From positions 1-64,000 of the forward strand of contig JBGUUQ010000025.1 in NCBI GenBank assembly GCA_045133615.1: 64,000 nucleotides of DNA, in the 5' to 3' direction. A program made the translations under genes and the position numbers. The DNA is from M3 sp045133615 (lineage in GTDB: Bacteria > Bacteroidota > Bacteroidia > Bacteroidales > Muribaculaceae). The notes under the pieces are model-generated. The model had not been told where the DNA came from and did not search any database. It saw only the letters and a program-made list of their open reading frames with translations. Below are positions 9,501-17,985 of the stretch, piece after piece (within the stretch, counting starts at the first letter, position 1; each line of letters opens with the position of its first letter).

Positions 9501-10491
9501 TGTAAGCCTTGCAAGCAATGCGAAAAACGGTCTCTGGAACTTTGGAGCTACCGATGATACCGACCGCGCCGTCGGCGGTATTTCCACCGGAGTCGACAAC
9601 GGCACTCGCTGTGTCAACGTTTACGCTCATCTTTACAACGACGGAACCAAGAATATAGAAAACCTCACCGTAAGCTACGATGTAGAAAAATACCGTAAAG
9701 GTAGCAACTCAGCCGGCTTTGCCGTTCAGCTCTACTACTCTATCGACGGACGCAACTACACCTCTGCCGGCGACAAATTCTATACATATCTTGAACCGGA
9801 CGATGCTACCGAAGGATATGCCGATGTACCCGGAGAAACCATCACGGTAAGCGACATTCTCGACACTACACTCCAACCCGGATGCGACCTCTACCTTGCA
9901 TGGAACATCTCCGTCGCAAGTGGTACAGCCGCCAATGCAGCAATGGCTATCGGTATCGACAACTTCAGCATTTCAGGTTCTCTTCCCGAAATTCCCGATT
10001 CTGAACATTATATCTATGTAATCGACAATACCGGTTACGATGTTTTGGCTCTTTATGCTTGGGGAACAAGCGAATTGTACGGCTCATGGCCCGGACAATA
10101 TCCCGTAGGCGAACAAGAAATAGATGGTAAGCTCTACAAAGTGTTCACATTCAACACCACAGTTGCAGGCAGCTACAATCTTATTTTCAATAACGGCAAC
10201 AACGGCAAGCAACTTAGCGACTACACCGTTACCGAACTTCGCGACTACTATTTCGAAATCGATACCGTAAATGGCGTGAAAGAAATCACAAGCGCCATCG
10301 ACAATATCGATTCTGACAGCACTTCAGTATCAGTAGCCGGAAATGTCGTATATGCCGACAGCGAAATATACGTATTCAACATCAATGGTCAATTAATATT
10401 GAAAGGTGAAAAAAGCGTTGATTTAAGCAATTGTCTCAATGGCGTTTATATCGTAAAAACAGCCGATACGACAATAAAAGTCATTCGTTAA
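6589..10491 (+). CDS. Large secreted SGNH-hydrolase-like protein with duplicated accessory modules
   Basis: A 1300-residue protein with a signal peptide ending near SASA-QT (residue 24). The central part, residues about 603-800, resembles the SGNH/GDSL-type DUF4886 family: a possible nucleophile Ser612 in LSLNNS, and a block-V-like DDRHP with Asp776 and His779. The first block has Asn where related proteins usually have Gly. Two module types flank it and occur twice: a beta-sandwich-like unit (about 39-250 and 923-1135) containing GGVSLASNAKNG and SAGFAVQLYYS-like strings, and a starch-binding-like unit (about 254-344 and 1138-1225) with LYGSWPG-type motifs. Two further carbohydrate-binding-like segments lie around 364-600. 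The last 65 residues resemble a type A T9SS sorting tail ending NGVYIVKTADTTIKVIR. An extracellular esterase acting on polysaccharide is inferred; the substrate is unknown. Confidence 0.75.
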   Translation: MFKKNLLKHSIAVGCLGLFMSASAQTAISVSTESTKVTQDFNTMYDESSQAGTLTMPDGWYVQRQLDAPRTVSAFSSATSELMYQGGVSLASNAKNGTWNFGSSSDATDRAIGGLSTTVSNGTRCVNLLSFIHNSAEKEISKITLDYDIEKYRNGSNTAGFAVQLYYSTDGENWTNAGDDLYTLFTPDSETLGAEIVPIETVSVADKTFLLNVAADSDFYLAWNISVASGTTPDKAMGLAIDNIEINVEYKSDNTNYIYVEDVTGWNTLTLYASGDAELFGAYPGKASEASTVVNGVTYKAFEYTGTGNYTLQINDNGAGNQLPDVAITGGTDYYLCATATEVTEIEDPLTYTGWVDPNRPAFVASGIYLRGEVNSWGANSDWEFSNEGDGTYVLYDKTLSGAFKVADSSWSSACNYGSNGSSILMDSPYSLVSGTDSNISCGGNTYTCSRIVLSIVNGSATLLLESDDDATNITSVYIIGDNNEWNYMNTSGELVLDETDNLFKGRVTMTAGTSGNCQWRLYQRLGMSGVWGAPDNTDATENSTAGTLEKGSTGKMSTAAGTYDVTFNLTTGEYTMEEVGSYAVSMTLQPQNVVLVPTLPETVKVLSLNNSLIHYNDQAAVFNEIAAAMGKDATWTKHTMLGKPLSTHYNEGDGLGEDGTPTAKMLVRSDAWSHIILQEQSALPRTSIETFRANVKQWVEYIREYCPNPNAIIILPMNWAYSSDWENFTDYNQKFNDNYLDVARDLGVTICPVAMAYQAIYDAEGSTATATLYSDDRHPTPKATYLAACMEYSLIYGEDANTITHTIADVTEAEAESMRSYASKAMNAFTNVVDHTAGVIRFANVIYDQFGMAIESETPVEYTLQGGGSIDDSQVFTSDKTLGEYTLTATNGTFTSTATIIVTEAETEVIVYPSIKLNEEILSAEEDFDAMGDEATATLPEAWRIDKQTSAPRTVGTFPTALTNTTYSGGVSLASNAKNGLWNFGATDDTDRAVGGISTGVDNGTRCVNVYAHLYNDGTKNIENLTVSYDVEKYRKGSNSAGFAVQLYYSIDGRNYTSAGDKFYTYLEPDDATEGYADVPGETITVSDILDTTLQPGCDLYLAWNISVASGTAANAAMAIGIDNFSISGSLPEIPDSEHYIYVIDNTGYDVLALYAWGTSELYGSWPGQYPVGEQEIDGKLYKVFTFNTTVAGSYNLIFNNGNNGKQLSDYTVTELRDYYFEIDTVNGVKEITSAIDNIDSDSTSVSVAGNVVYADSEIYVFNINGQLILKGEKSVDLSNCLNGVYIVKTADTTIKVIR

Positions 10492-10513
10492 TCCACTAAC
10501 CCTTTTATTCCGC

Positions 10514-10556
10514 GTTCGGGAGGATTCTCTTTTGAGTCCTCCCGAACTCTTTTATT
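10514..10556 (+). terminator. Terminator of the SGNH protein gene
   Basis: An 11-bp perfect stem (10514-10524 with 10537-10547), 12-base loop, followed by TCTTTTATT. It lies 23 bases after the stop codon. Confidence 0.85.
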
Positions 10557-10586
10557 TGCGAAATCATATGAAAATTCTTATCTTTG
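10555..10586 (+). promoter_or_regulatory. Promoter of the first DUF6377 regulator
   Basis: TTTG at 10555-10558, 20 bases, then TATCTTTG at 10579-10586. The -33 box overlaps the tail of the preceding terminator; the start codon is 25 bases downstream. Confidence 0.65.
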
Positions 10587-10611
10587 TATTATCATACTTA
10601 AATAGCTTGCC

Positions 10612-12267
10612 ATGAATTGTTTGCGACTTATTCCTATAGTGCTGACTTTGATATATGCAAACATTACAGTCCTCGCACAAACGCCGTGCGACTCAATGTT
10701 GCGTATATTGGACATGACCATAGCATCCAGTTCGGAGTTTGAAAAGGAAAAAGAATTGCGCATTGACATCATAAAGAATGAATTGAAGCAATCGCCGTTG
10801 TCGCTCGACGACCGCCATAGTATCTACCGCCGTCTATACGACGAATACGAATCCTACATTTGCGACTCCGCCCGCGCCTATATCAATCGCGACATCGAAC
10901 TTGCCCGCAAATCAGGACGTCAGGATTGGCTTAATTACGCATCCATCAAAAAAGCCCGAATCCTATCCACTTCAGGACTTTTTACCGAAAGCATCGACCA
11001 AATACGCAGCATCGACCGAGCCTGTCTGTCGACCGAAAATCTCTCTGAATACTACAAAACTATCGAAAATACCTATCTGTATCTGTCAGAGTACTCATTT
11101 GATGACGAATATACGCCACAATATCTGCATCTTGTCAAAGTGTATCGCGATTCTTCGATGCAACAGTTAAAACCCGGTTCATTCAGCCACATGATTACCA
11201 CCGCACAAGGGCTTATTCAACAGCGTAAACTCGAAGAGGCTAAGACTACGCTTTTGGCTGAGGCACAACGCCTTCCTGACGATACACGCAATTATGCCGT
11301 CCTGTTTGCCACCCTATCCTATGCATACGAGCTCGAAAAAAACACCGATGCCCGCATGGAATGTTTGATTCGCAGCGCCATTGCAGACATCAAAAGCGTG
11401 ACAAAAGAAAACACTGCTCTGAGACAGATTGCAGAAATTTTATATGAGCGAGGCGACCTCAACCGCGCCAACCAATACGTAAAGAAGAGCCTTGCCGACG
11501 CCACATTTTTCAACGGACGCATGCGTAATATGCAGGCAACCCGCATGCTACCCATGATTGACGATGCTCACCAAAAGAAACAAGAAGAACAATATAGCAC
11601 GATTAAGCACTATCTATTCATCATCAGTTTGTTATCACTGTTTCTCATCATATCGATCTACCTCATTGTACGCCAAATGAAACGTGTGTCGCGTGCCCAC
11701 GACCGCATGAAAGAAATCAATCAGGAGCTCCACGACCTTAACGAAGAGCTGATAGCCGTCAATCATCGTCAACAAGCGACCAACACTTCATTACGCGAAT
11801 CCAACTGCATAAAAGAGGAATATATCGGCAGATTCATCGAATTGTGCTCCACCTATATTTCTGAAATCGACTCATATCGCAAAACCTTGCATCGCAAAGC
11901 TGCTACCGGAAAAATAGATGAAGTAGTGCAAACGCTTAAATCCAAACAATTCATCGATGATGCCTACGATGAATTTTATCGAAACTTCGACGCTTCGTTC
12001 CTCAACATTTTCCCATCTTTCGTCGAGTCGTTCAACCTTTTATTTCCGAAAAACGAACGTATCATCCCGAGGCCGGGCGAAAAACTCAATACCGAATTGC
12101 GCATCTATGCCATCATACGTCTTGGCATCAACGATAGCACCAAGATAGCCAACTTCCTACGCTGCTCGGTATCGACAATCTACACCTACCGCTCCCGTAT
12201 TAAAAATCATTCGCTCTACCGCGATGACTTTGAAGAGCGTATCATGTCCATCAGCTCATTTTCTTGA
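10612..12267 (+). CDS. Membrane-anchored TPR regulator with C-terminal HTH (DUF6377 type)
   Basis: A 551-residue protein with a signal peptide, a helical TPR-like periplasmic part (about 30-330), one membrane helix near 333-352 (YLFIISLLSLFLIISIYLIV), a coiled-coil stretch and a cytoplasmic C-terminal domain. That domain ends in a winged-helix/LuxR-like segment around residues 500-530 (STKIANFLRCSVSTIYTYRS). This is the layout of the Bacteroidetes DUF6377 family, thought to be membrane-bound transcription regulators. It has its own promoter and follows the large secreted protein, so it may sense products of that enzyme or control a nearby operon; this is inference. A paralogue with the same layout lies at 36577-38157. 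Confidence 0.8.
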   Translation: MNCLRLIPIVLTLIYANITVLAQTPCDSMLRILDMTIASSSEFEKEKELRIDIIKNELKQSPLSLDDRHSIYRRLYDEYESYICDSARAYINRDIELARKSGRQDWLNYASIKKARILSTSGLFTESIDQIRSIDRACLSTENLSEYYKTIENTYLYLSEYSFDDEYTPQYLHLVKVYRDSSMQQLKPGSFSHMITTAQGLIQQRKLEEAKTTLLAEAQRLPDDTRNYAVLFATLSYAYELEKNTDARMECLIRSAIADIKSVTKENTALRQIAEILYERGDLNRANQYVKKSLADATFFNGRMRNMQATRMLPMIDDAHQKKQEEQYSTIKHYLFIISLLSLFLIISIYLIVRQMKRVSRAHDRMKEINQELHDLNEELIAVNHRQQATNTSLRESNCIKEEYIGRFIELCSTYISEIDSYRKTLHRKAATGKIDEVVQTLKSKQFIDDAYDEFYRNFDASFLNIFPSFVESFNLLFPKNERIIPRPGEKLNTELRIYAIIRLGINDSTKIANFLRCSVSTIYTYRSRIKNHSLYRDDFEERIMSISSFS

Positions 12268-12385
12268 TTATTTCAAAGAGGATAATACAACCTCCTATTA
12301 ATCTTCTCCAATCGACTAATTAACACCAGGGAATATATATAGGCATATTTTTAGTCGAAATTTGTACACAAAATCATATCTATAA

Positions 12386-12417
12386 TTTGCAAATATAGTT
12401 TCATTTGACTATCTTTG
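12386..12417 (+). promoter_or_regulatory. Promoter of the GDPD/porin pair
   Basis: TTTGC at 12386-12390, 19 bases, then TATCTTTG at 12410-12417. The 5' leader is about 120 bases, long for this window. It contains a short inverted repeat (GCTTTC...GAAAGC near 12430-12450) but no recognised riboswitch. Confidence 0.65.
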
Positions 12418-12546
12418 TTCCGCATCAAAAGCTTTCGTCTTTCGTAATGAAAGCGACTTGGATACTAATCCATGTAAGCAAAACCAAACTTAAAATTTTA
12501 TTATAATTGAATTAAATTAGTATTAACCCCAATTAACTCTACATTT

Positions 12547-14139
12547 ATGCGAAAAACGAATGTAATCAAATCGAGTATCGCTTTATCTGTTGCCCTTCTT
12601 ACCTTAGTCGGGTGTGAAAACCAGGAATTCACAAATGAAAAAGAAGATGCAAAACGTGTCGATGTTCAGCAAATTTCGGCAGAAATGGCCAAAGTACGTG
12701 ACTACGTACCCCTCTATGCCGTTGTTGCTCACCGTGGCTCCACATTTTGGGCTCCCGAAGAAACCGAGTCTGCTTGGAGATGGGCACGTGAAATAGGGGC
12801 TGACTACCTTGAAAGCGATATGCAAGCCACCAAAGATGGTGTAGTACTCGCTAACCATGATGAAAATCTCTCTCGAACCACCAACGTAGAAGACGTATTT
12901 AGCGAATATGTTCCTCAAACACGCAAAGACTTCTATCGTAGTTTTAAAAATGCCGATGGCAGTCAGGTTTTCTCCGAAGCCGACATCGATGCTCAATATG
13001 CTCGCGATATCAATGACTTCCGTCCATATTATACGATGTCATATTATTACCATGAATTGCTTCAACTTGATGCCGGAGATTGGTTTAACGAAACAAGTCC
13101 TGAAGAAGCACGAATGTCATTCTCTCAAAGTGGAGGTATCCACCAATATGTATCTGCTCTGCAAGACCAGATTGCATATGCCGAAGGTAAGATGCTAAAG
13201 CGTGATTCATCAGGAGAACGTGTTCTTACCTATAAGATAAAAGACCAATATGCAGGCATGACATTGGAAGAAATCTACTATGCTTCCAAAACATGTCAAG
13301 CCAAATATATGGACTTCGTAGAATACGACTTCGCCAATGCGTATGTTGCCGACCCGCAAGATACAGGCAATCGTCCCGGTATCTATATCGAATTTAAGGA
13401 ATCGTGGCTTAACCCCAAAGACATGGAACAACGTGTCTACGATGTCCTCGACGAATGTGGTTGGAATATCATGACCAAACCGGCTACCGAAACTGCATTC
13501 TACAAAAACGGCAAAGTCAATGTCGGCAACACAAACGGCAAGGTTATCCTCCAAACATTCTCATTCGATGCCCTCCGTCGTGCATTCGACGTATTCCAAG
13601 GACGTATTCCGATGTGCTACCTGCTTTGGACAGGCACATACGCCACCGACTTGATATATACCACTCCTACCGGTTATGCCGATTTCATAAGCATGTCGCT
13701 CAATCTTGGTGCCCACATCTTAGGCCCGGCCATCTCTGGTGCGCCCAACAACTATCCCGAAATGAACAATCCTTGGCAAGCCTATATGATTCGTCGCTCA
13801 GGAATGCTCAACCATCCATATTCATTCGACACCTACTCACAGATGGCTAAATACCTCGGACTTTACAATTACGACAACGTGACCGAATTCGATGATTTGC
13901 TCCGCCTCTCCATTCCGTCGACATCTCACACCACATATTCAGGCACTAAATCATTGCCCGTATATTTAGATGGATTCTTTACCAATCGCTCCGAAATGTC
14001 GCTTCTATACATGATTGAAAACGGATTCCGCTGCAATGCCAATCTTCCGAATCCGTTTACCGGAGGTACATACGACAACTCTCAAGCTCCGTCATCAGTA
14101 CCCGACGCTGCTGAAACTCTCACTCGCCTCGGTTATTAA
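12547..14139 (+). CDS. Glycerophosphodiester phosphodiesterase-family lipoprotein
   Basis: A 530-residue lipoprotein with lipobox LVGC (Cys23). The GDPD TIM-barrel signature is intact at the N-terminal side: AHRG with His62 and Arg63, LESDMQ with Glu89 and Asp91, and ANHDENLSRTTN with His104. These residues bind the divalent metal and act as general acid/base in hydrolysis of glycerophosphodiesters to glycerol-3-phosphate. At about twice the length of bacterial GlpQ/UgpQ, it has a large insertion between the catalytic halves. The next gene, 38 bases on, is a phosphate-type porin, which suggests joint scavenging of organic phosphate at the cell surface. Confidence 0.85.
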   Translation: MRKTNVIKSSIALSVALLTLVGCENQEFTNEKEDAKRVDVQQISAEMAKVRDYVPLYAVVAHRGSTFWAPEETESAWRWAREIGADYLESDMQATKDGVVLANHDENLSRTTNVEDVFSEYVPQTRKDFYRSFKNADGSQVFSEADIDAQYARDINDFRPYYTMSYYYHELLQLDAGDWFNETSPEEARMSFSQSGGIHQYVSALQDQIAYAEGKMLKRDSSGERVLTYKIKDQYAGMTLEEIYYASKTCQAKYMDFVEYDFANAYVADPQDTGNRPGIYIEFKESWLNPKDMEQRVYDVLDECGWNIMTKPATETAFYKNGKVNVGNTNGKVILQTFSFDALRRAFDVFQGRIPMCYLLWTGTYATDLIYTTPTGYADFISMSLNLGAHILGPAISGAPNNYPEMNNPWQAYMIRRSGMLNHPYSFDTYSQMAKYLGLYNYDNVTEFDDLLRLSIPSTSHTTYSGTKSLPVYLDGFFTNRSEMSLLYMIENGFRCNANLPNPFTGGTYDNSQAPSSVPDAAETLTRLGY

Positions 14140-14177
14140 TTAATCATCTATAACTTATAATATTCAGAAATATAATT

Positions 14178-15518
14178 ATGAAAAAATATATTTTATTGCC
14201 TCTTTTGGCCACCTGTTTCATTTCAGGTTATGCACAAGATTTCGACACAAATCCGACAGTCAAAATCGACAATGCACAGGAAGATTTACACTTCACTGTA
14301 GGTGCTCGTTTCATGGCCGATGCTGCATACTATCACAGTGATTTCACTCCGATTAAGTCAGGTGCTGCAATCTCCGATGCCCGTATTCGCACCTCTCTGA
14401 CCTACCAAGACTGGTATTTTTATGCCGATTTCGGTTTTGGCGGAGGAAAATTCGAGCAAAAAAACATCTTCTTGCAATATAATTGGCTGACACAACAAGA
14501 ACAAGCCCATCAAGCAATCCGTGCCGGATATTTCACCGACCCGACATCGATGTCGCGCAACACCAGTTTGGGAAGCTATCATTTTATCTCCCGCCCCGGT
14601 TCAGCCAATGCTCTCGGAGCCGGTCGTGCACTCGGTATTACGTATAAATTTGCCAACAACCACTTCTTTGCCAACCAAGGTGTCTTCACCGAAGACAAAT
14701 ACAATCAGCAAGAAGCCGGATTCAACGGCATTACTGTAAGCGGCCGATGGCTGTACATTCCTAAAAACGACAAGGACATGACCATTCATGTAGGTGCCAA
14801 CGCTCGTTTTGCTCACTTAGGCGGAGGCGAAGTCTACAACAATGTCATGAAGAAAACCCTCACCCTCGGTCAATCCATCGAAACATTCGTAGATGATACA
14901 CAAGACTTTATTTCCGCCGAAATTCCTTGGGCAAACAATGTGATTAACGTAGGTGCTGAAGCTTTGGTTCGTACTAAAAACTTCTTCGCTCGCGGAGAAT
15001 ATCTCTACAAGCATGTCACCAAAAAACGCGACTCCTATTCTCTGTTCATCGATGCCCAAAACAACATCGATGCTTGGGGAACAATCGATGCTTGGATGGC
15101 AGCAAATCCGCTACGTAGCAATGATTTCCACGGAGCATATATCGAAATGGGATACAAAATCTTCGGCAACGACTACTCTTACAACAGCCAAGAAGGACTT
15201 CTCGGAGGTCTTAGCGGAAAAGCGCTCGAAATCGTAGCACGCTACAACTACACCGGTCTTAACGATGTAGTCGACGGAGAATACTATTCAGTTGGTCGCG
15301 ACCAATATTACCCCTCCGGCTATATGGAAGACTGGCCCTATGCATCAAGCAGCATCGGAGGCGGAAATATCCACTCTGTAACTGTTGGAGCCAACTACTC
15401 ATTCAACAAGTTCGTACAAGTGATGCTCGACTATACATATAGCCACATCGACCGCGACAAACTCCCTTACGACAAAAACATCCACGCCGTACAAGGTCGC
15501 TTGCAATTCACATTCTAA
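14178..15518 (+). CDS. OprP/OprO-like phosphate-selective porin
   Basis: A 446-residue outer-membrane beta-barrel protein with a signal peptide ending near SGYAQ and a C-terminal strand ending LQFTF, as expected for Bam-dependent insertion. Features typical of the phosphate-selective porin O/P family include DARIRTSLTYQDWYFYADF, the later YGKAL-like stretch GKALEIVARYNYTGLN, and the terminal GANYSFNKFVQVMLDYTYS. It follows the GDPD lipoprotein in the same direction with no terminator between them and is closed by a strong hairpin, forming a two-gene unit. Phosphate or organophosphate as the solute is inferred from family and context. Confidence 0.85.
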   Translation: MKKYILLPLLATCFISGYAQDFDTNPTVKIDNAQEDLHFTVGARFMADAAYYHSDFTPIKSGAAISDARIRTSLTYQDWYFYADFGFGGGKFEQKNIFLQYNWLTQQEQAHQAIRAGYFTDPTSMSRNTSLGSYHFISRPGSANALGAGRALGITYKFANNHFFANQGVFTEDKYNQQEAGFNGITVSGRWLYIPKNDKDMTIHVGANARFAHLGGGEVYNNVMKKTLTLGQSIETFVDDTQDFISAEIPWANNVINVGAEALVRTKNFFARGEYLYKHVTKKRDSYSLFIDAQNNIDAWGTIDAWMAANPLRSNDFHGAYIEMGYKIFGNDYSYNSQEGLLGGLSGKALEIVARYNYTGLNDVVDGEYYSVGRDQYYPSGYMEDWPYASSSIGGGNIHSVTVGANYSFNKFVQVMLDYTYSHIDRDKLPYDKNIHAVQGRLQFTF

Positions 15519-15533
15519 ATCAATCGTGATATA

Positions 15534-15579
15534 ATAACATAAACGGAGAGCCTTAAAGCAGGCTCTCCGTTTATGTTAT
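15534..15579. terminator. Bidirectional terminator hairpin
   Basis: A 19-bp uninterrupted stem (15534-15552 with 15561-15579) around an 8-base loop between convergent genes. It ends the porin transcript and, read from the other side, the HTH-like gene. Confidence 0.88.
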
Positions 15580-15595
15580 ATTCCATGCTGATGAG

Positions 15596-16186
15596 TTACA
15601 ATAAAATCTCAAGAGTGGTCAACCCATTGCGTTGCCCCACCACATAGCGACCGCCATTGCCATCCGGCACTCCGGCTCGACAAAAGCAATCGAAATACAT
15701 TTCTCGTCCATGTTGAAATTGCAGACACGAAAACGTATCTCCGGGGCGTATCGACGAATTTTCCGTCTCTTCAGCCACAAAACGATTATCGCCAAGATAA
15801 CGAACCACACACATTCGATCGGGCAACCAACCGATACGCAGCCTTGTCCCGACAGCCAGCTCTGCCGACACTATGCCATCGCACGGAAACATTTCCGATT
15901 CGCAGCCCGATTCGATTTTCAAACCACGGCAAAAACTCTCCCAACCATCATAGCCGGTCAATCGCGCCAACACATCGAGCGTACGCAACGACACCGTAGC
16001 ATACCCGCGTGTCGAGTATCCCCAAACTCGTTCGAGCGTCGTCTCCGACACATGTTCATGCAGTTGCCGCTCTATCTCATCGACAAGCGCCACAAATTGC
16101 GAATGAACCGTCAGCCGACCGCCTAATTTCCTTTCCACACAATTGCGAAGAGCCACCACCTGTGGAATATCCGATTTTATATTCAT
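15596..16186 (-). CDS. Putative HTH-like regulatory protein divergent from kinase
   Basis: A 196-residue soluble protein beginning MNIKSDIPQVVALRNCVERK. Residues about 40-90 contain SETTLERVWGY followed by SLRTLDVLARLTGY and WESFC, a pattern common in uncharacterised Bacteroidetes proteins and suggestive of a small DNA-binding helical domain. The C-terminal half looks beta-rich (GTRLRIGWLPDRMCVVRYLG) and may be a ligand or RNA-binding barrel. The open frame extends to 16261, but a promoter at 16225-16195 points to the Met at 16186. It is divergent from the Ser/Thr kinase gene, so a shared regulatory region and a phosphorylation link are plausible. The function is unknown. Confidence 0.6.
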   Translation of the reverse strand: MNIKSDIPQVVALRNCVERKLGGRLTVHSQFVALVDEIERQLHEHVSETTLERVWGYSTRGYATVSLRTLDVLARLTGYDGWESFCRGLKIESGCESEMFPCDGIVSAELAVGTRLRIGWLPDRMCVVRYLGDNRFVAEETENSSIRPGDTFSCLQFQHGREMYFDCFCRAGVPDGNGGRYVVGQRNGLTTLEILL

Positions 16187-16194
16187 AATGGGTA

Positions 16195-16225
16195 CAAAAA
16201 TAATTCTTAACTTTGGATTTTCAAA
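16195..16225 (-). promoter_or_regulatory. Promoter of the HTH-like gene, almost no leader
   Basis: On the minus strand, TTTG (16225-16222), exactly 19 bases, then TATTTTTG (16202-16195). Transcription would begin within a few bases of the ATG at 16186. Confidence 0.6.
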
Positions 16226-16239
16226 CATAATACAATCAA

Positions 16240-17583
16240 ATGCCAGAAATAAGCGAAACATTCCGTCCGGTCACAGATGCGATAGACTATAATACCGAGT
16301 ACAGTGATCCCACATTGCTTTTCTCCACCAGCCACTCCACGCTCTACAGAGTCAGTAAAGCAGGGAGATATTTTATCATAAAAACGGCTAAAGACAACTC
16401 TGCCTTTCAGCTAAGCATGCTCAAACGCGAATACGAACTGTCAGTAGGCCATATGCATCCACATATCGTAAATATCATCACCTACGAATCCGTCACACCA
16501 GTCGGGCCCGGCATAATAATGGAATATGTCGATGGCCGCAATCTCAATGAATTTCTTGCAGAAAAACCGTCGGTCTCCACTCGCCAACGGATATTCCGCC
16601 AAATCATCGACGCTGTGGGCTACATACACAAAAACGGCATTATCCACAACGACCTTAAGCCCGAAAACATTCTCATCTCTCGCATAAACGACGATGTAAA
16701 ACTCATCGACTTCGGTCTGTCGGACGATGACGCACACTACATGGCTCGCACCCTCGGCTGCACACCGAAATACGCCTCTCCCGAACTTCTTGCCCAAACC
16801 GACGACATCGATACCCGAAGCGACATCTACTCCATCGGATTGCTCTTGCGCGACATATTCGGCAAAAAATACGCCTCGATTTCCCGTCGATGCCTACGAA
16901 ACGACCGAAACTCCCGCTATTCCAACATCGAGCAACTCCAGCAAGCATTCTGCCACTATCATCGCCCCCTCTACATCACTGCCGCCATCATTGTCATCGC
17001 AACCATCATATCACTAATCGTGTTAGACCGGCACTATACCCCAACACCCACGGCAACAACTGTCGACACAATCAAAATTATCCAACCACAAGCTGTCGAA
17101 ACGCCACAAATCGCATCAACAACCGCCACCACCGCCACCACACCGCCGGTCAACAGTCGTCCTAACAAAACAATCGCAATGGATACATACCGAAAAGCCT
17201 ACCTCGACTCCGTCTACAACATATTCGACACCTCAATGGCGCAATTCTACGACCGAATGCTCGACACTCTGTCTCGCGTTCCATACAACGACTATGAGTT
17301 AGTCTACATTCTGAATTTCCAATCCAATGCATTCCAACTTGAGAATCGACTTCTTTCCACCGCGCCCGATGAAACAACCGCCATACACCTTCGCAATCAT
17401 ATCTTCAATACCAGATCTGCCTATACCGATAAAGTAAACGAATATGAATGCGACAAACCAAGTATCAGAGATGCACTCAACCAAGGACTAATAAGCGAAG
17501 AAGAGTACAGATACCACTATAACCGTTGTATCGTCAATCTCCCCCAACTGCCATACGAACCCTACACCCCTGCACAAAAATAG
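16240..17583 (+). CDS. Transmembrane serine/threonine protein kinase
   Basis: A 447-residue Hanks-type kinase. Visible elements are Lys48 (FIIKTAK), an alpha-C Glu near 64, catalytic HNDLKPENIL with Asp138, DFG at 157-159 and SPE at 180-182. Two departures from the consensus stand out: the glycine-rich loop is missing (STSHSTLYR), and HRD is HND, which marks a non-RD kinase that would not need activation-loop phosphorylation. A membrane helix at about 244-262 leads to a Thr/Pro-rich linker and a helical periplasmic domain of about 170 residues ending QLPYEPYTPAQK. It starts 53 bases from a divergent regulator-like gene. The substrate is unknown. Confidence 0.9.
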   Translation: MPEISETFRPVTDAIDYNTEYSDPTLLFSTSHSTLYRVSKAGRYFIIKTAKDNSAFQLSMLKREYELSVGHMHPHIVNIITYESVTPVGPGIIMEYVDGRNLNEFLAEKPSVSTRQRIFRQIIDAVGYIHKNGIIHNDLKPENILISRINDDVKLIDFGLSDDDAHYMARTLGCTPKYASPELLAQTDDIDTRSDIYSIGLLLRDIFGKKYASISRRCLRNDRNSRYSNIEQLQQAFCHYHRPLYITAAIIVIATIISLIVLDRHYTPTPTATTVDTIKIIQPQAVETPQIASTTATTATTPPVNSRPNKTIAMDTYRKAYLDSVYNIFDTSMAQFYDRMLDTLSRVPYNDYELVYILNFQSNAFQLENRLLSTAPDETTAIHLRNHIFNTRSAYTDKVNEYECDKPSIRDALNQGLISEEEYRYHYNRCIVNLPQLPYEPYTPAQK

Positions 17584-17620
17584 AACAACTCTGCTTTTTA
17601 AATGTTTTTAAATATATCAC

Positions 17621-17652
17621 TTGCAAAGATTAAGATTAAAATGTAAATTTGC
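17621..17652 (+). promoter_or_regulatory. Promoter of the MNT/HEPN pair
   Basis: TTG at 17621-17623, 20 bases, then TAAATTTGC at 17644-17652; the start codon follows 18 bases later. Confidence 0.6.
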
Positions 17653-17670
17653 GAATAAACATCATTTTAT

Positions 17671-17985
17671 ATGACTCGACAATCGATAATATCGCTCATA
17701 AGCCAAACAATGAAACAGACTGCACCCTCGGCACAAACCATATTATATGGGAGTCAAGCCAGAGGAGACTTTCATCATGACAGCGATATCGACCTACTGA
17801 TACTCGTCGATGGAAATACTCTCTCTGTTAAAGATGAAGAAAATATAATAGCCCCATTATATGATATCGAGCTAAAGTCAGGCGTCAGTATTTCTCCAAG
17901 AGTAATGTTAAAAAAGCATTGGTATAATCGCCCGTTTGACACACCCTTTTATTTAAATGTAACTCGCGACGGAATCATACTATGA
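17671..17985 (+). CDS. MNT-domain nucleotidyltransferase (antitoxin-like)
   Basis: A 104-residue minimal nucleotidyltransferase with the pol-beta signature GSQARGDFHHDSDIDLLILV; the two metal-binding Asp residues lie in SDIDLL and a third acidic residue is expected near IELKSGV. Such MNT proteins pair with HEPN proteins. In the studied MntA-HepT systems, the MNT partner adenylylates and silences the HEPN ribonuclease. The next reading frame starts in an ATGA overlap at 17982 and is HEPN-like, but it is frameshifted, so the pair may no longer work as a toxin-antitoxin module. Confidence 0.85.
   Translation: MTRQSIISLISQTMKQTAPSAQTILYGSQARGDFHHDSDIDLLILVDGNTLSVKDEENIIAPLYDIELKSGVSISPRVMLKKHWYNRPFDTPFYLNVTRDGIIL

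Noticed and set aside
15632..16126. A 164-codon plus-strand frame opposite the HTH-like gene
   Set aside because: Composition shows it is a mirror of the minus-strand gene (rich in His, Thr, Arg); no start signal or known motif.
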